This document shows positions 42,439 through 43,814 of a stretch of 43,814 nucleotides of DNA, piece after piece. Position 1 is the first letter of the stretch. Each line of letters starts with the position of its first letter. The stretch comes from Lachnospiraceae bacterium UBA1721 (GTDB lineage Bacteria; Bacillota; Clostridia; Lachnospirales; Lachnospiraceae): the NCBI GenBank assembly GCA_002317155.1, contig DCIR01000036.1:46648-90461 (forward strand), read 5' to 3'. The notes under the pieces were generated by a model that had not been told where the DNA came from, did not search any database, and saw only the letters and a list, made by a program, of their open reading frames with translations. Made by a program: the position numbers and the translations under genes.

Positions 42439-43506
42439 TTAACTCAATCCTTCTATAAACGTGAATATAATATATCCTACCGAAGCAACCACAAATAAAA
42501 TCATTCCCAGATTACCTACAACAACTGAGAAAGTTGAATTCTTAGGAAGTACGATTTCTCCCGGCTTGGGCAAAAATTTCTTTCTGTTAACTATCATCAG
42601 TATAATTCCTGCTACGACGAGTGCAAAAATAAGCATTTCATACAGGCCGAGGAGTAACAATCCAACCCCATTATTAAGAATTGCTTCCAGAGCAGCTTCC
42701 GGATTGCTTTCATCAATAGTCAATATTGCATCCAGATCCACAAACTTTAGCAGCATCATAGATACAAAGGATCCCATAAAATTAACAACCATATGAATGC
42801 CTATGGTAGCCTGAATTTTACCGGTCTTGGAATAGATTAACGCAAGGAAATATCCAAGGCAAAATGCATATATTCCCTGAGTGAGATTGCCGTGAAATAA
42901 TCCGAATGCCAATCCACTCAATAGAGCTGATGCGGCTTCTCCGTACTTGCCACAGCGGTCAACAAGCAGCTTTCTGAAAATAAGCTCTTCTACAAGCGGC
43001 GCGAAAATAACTGTGCATATAGTTACGACCCATATATTCGCGTTCTGAACAATGGTCTGCACGTTATATGTACTGATAGTACGACCGGCAAGACTGCTTA
43101 TCAATACATTAATTCCTGTTCCCAGCAAATTTGAGCTAAACATCAATGAATATGAAATGATGAAAAATACAAGCCACCATCCGAATCCGATTTTTCGCTT
43201 TTCAGGTGCTTTTGCCGGCATTTTAACAGCAACAATTAATGCCAACAGCGGCATCGCAACTGCATACTGAATACCGATAGAAAAAACAAGTGAATATGTA
43301 TAATCAGTATTAATCTTATACATCAGTTCGGGAAGGAACTGTTCAAAAACATTTGCCAATACATACTGAAGGCCATAGCATACAACATATAAAAGCACTG
43401 TCCCTATCAGTAATCTGAATCCAAGATTAGAGAATAGTTTCTTCGCATTCTTTACAACATTAGCTTCCTGCTCTTCTTTGTCAAAAGAATCACCCTTATA
43501 ATCCAT
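42439..43506 (-). CDS. CPBP-family intramembrane metalloprotease
   Basis: A 355-residue polytopic protein with about eight membrane helices. The Abi/CPBP motifs are present: LVEELIFRKLLVDR (EExxxR), FGLFHGNLTQG (FxxxH), and HMVVNFMGS (HxxxN), the likely metal ligands. In other bacteria such proteins process prenylated or bacteriocin-like peptides or give immunity; no bacteriocin gene is seen here. A strong AGGGGG ribosome site precedes the ATG. It heads a three-gene operon with the thioesterase and CvfB, and starts 51 nt past the tRNA terminator. Confidence 0.9.
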   Translation of the reverse strand: MDYKGDSFDKEEQEANVVKNAKKLFSNLGFRLLIGTVLLYVVCYGLQYVLANVFEQFLPELMYKINTDYTYSLVFSIGIQYAVAMPLLALIVAVKMPAKAPEKRKIGFGWWLVFFIISYSLMFSSNLLGTGINVLISSLAGRTISTYNVQTIVQNANIWVVTICTVIFAPLVEELIFRKLLVDRCGKYGEAASALLSGLAFGLFHGNLTQGIYAFCLGYFLALIYSKTGKIQATIGIHMVVNFMGSFVSMMLLKFVDLDAILTIDESNPEAALEAILNNGVGLLLLGLYEMLIFALVVAGIILMIVNRKKFLPKPGEIVLPKNSTFSVVVGNLGMILFVVASVGYIIFTFIEGLS

Positions 43507-43556
43507 ATTTTGACCCCCTTTAGTTATGAATAGAAAAATTGATTTCCTAATTACAC

Positions 43557-43586
43557 AAAAAAGTCCTACGGAAAACTCCGTAGGAC
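43557..43586 (-). terminator. Terminator of tRNA-Gln
   Basis: GTCCTACGGA (43563-43572) and TCCGTAGGAC (43577-43586) form a perfect 10-bp stem with a 4-nt loop, followed on the minus strand by TTTTTTGTG. It lies 8 nt past the tRNA end. Confidence 0.93.
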
Positions 43587-43594
43587 CTGTAAAG

Positions 43595-43667
43595 CAGGGC
43601 TACAAGGATTCGAACCTTGAAAATGACGGAATCAGAATCCGCTGCCTTACCGTTTGGCTATAGCCCT
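43595..43667 (-). tRNA. tRNA-Gln (anticodon CTG)
   Basis: On the minus strand: acceptor AGGGCTA/TAGCCCT, D-arm GCC/GGC, anticodon stem GCGGA/TCCGT with loop TTCTGAT, and T-arm CAAGG-TTCGAAT-CCTTG. The anticodon CTG reads CAG glutamine codons. The 3' CCA is not encoded; discriminator G. The variable region counts six nucleotides (CATTTT), one more than in E. coli tRNA-Gln. Confidence 0.92.
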
Positions 43668-43710
43668 TTACATTATTGTCCGACGCTCATATCCGCGCCA
43701 CACTCGATAT

Positions 43711-43739
43711 AATATACACAACTATTCCTATTTTGGCAA
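43711..43739 (-). promoter_or_regulatory. Predicted promoter of tRNA-Gln
   Basis: TTGCCA (43734-43739) and TATATT (43711-43716) on the minus strand are 17 nt apart, about 44 nt before the tRNA 5' end. A good sigma-A match in a position suited to a single tRNA unit. Confidence 0.6.
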
Positions 43740-43814
43740 GTACTTTTTTAAAAATTTTATTATTTTTCTTAGCCATTCTTCCTGGTCCGTGTTAGTCTTC
43801 GTGGACAAGCCGCT

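Noticed and set aside
42439..43506. CPBP protease as bacteriocin immunity protein
   Set aside because: No bacteriocin precursor or exporter is seen nearby; the neighbours are a thioesterase and an RNA-binding protein.

Overview
The window looks like chromosomal DNA from a flagellated, low-to-moderate GC member of the Clostridia, most likely a Lachnospiraceae-type bacterium (Butyrivibrio, Pseudobutyrivibrio or Roseburia-like). This rests on gene content and order: mbl followed by flgF/flgG-type rod genes, recD2-comF-flagellar-region protein-cdaA-cdaR-glmM, ftsE-ftsX-M23 hydrolase-S41 protease, and the protein sequence style. The genus is an inference. No phage genes, transposases, CRISPR arrays or rRNA genes are visible. 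One tRNA gene (Gln, anticodon CTG) lies near the right edge. Almost all genes are on the minus strand; only three genes at 4600-7677 are on the plus strand.

Layout. (1) 1-8535: exopolysaccharide genes. A minus-strand operon runs from a priming sugar transferase through two GT4 glycosyltransferases into a GT2 gene cut by the window edge. It diverges from a plus-strand operon of a polyprenyl-phosphate-type GT2 and two overlapping membrane-protein genes. The shared regulatory region holds four CTTAA boxes centred between the two predicted promoters. Another GT2 gene lies at 7753-8535. (2) 8625-17778: a long co-directional run from recD2 through comF, a flagellar-region zinc-ribbon protein, two uncharacterised membrane proteins, the c-di-AMP cyclase cdaA and its regulator cdaR, to glmM and then an HPr gene with its own likely promoter. 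(3) 17779-18153: an A-rich gap with no gene. (4) 18154-21275: mbl plus three flagellar rod genes. (5) 21531-24496: a second polysaccharide module (GT2, Wzz-like, EpsG-like) directly behind uvrA. (6) 24552-33705: uvrB and uvrA, separated by an acyl-CoA synthetase/patatin pair and an orphan McrB-like AAA+ ATPase with a Gln-rich tail. (7) 33882-40205: an AqpZ-type aquaporin, then the cell-division/peptidoglycan group ftsE-ftsX-M23-S41 preceded by a PucR/diacid-type regulator. (8) 40483-43667: a monocistronic YjfB motility protein, a CPBP protease/acyl-ACP thioesterase/CvfB operon, and tRNA-Gln.

Taken together, much of the window serves the cell envelope: polysaccharide priming, elongation and export-length control; amino-sugar supply (GlmM) tied to c-di-AMP; rod-shape control (Mbl); septal hydrolase activation (FtsEX); flagellar rod; and lipid turnover (acyl-CoA synthetase, patatin, thioesterase). 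DNA repair (UvrAB, RecD2) is interleaved. The least explained items are the orphan McrB-like ATPase with its prion-like tail and lipid-gene neighbours inside the uvrB-uvrA interval, the charge-complementary tails of CdaA and its upstream membrane protein, a degenerate kinase-like domain on the Wzz protein, and the symmetric CTTAA array between the divergent polysaccharide operons.
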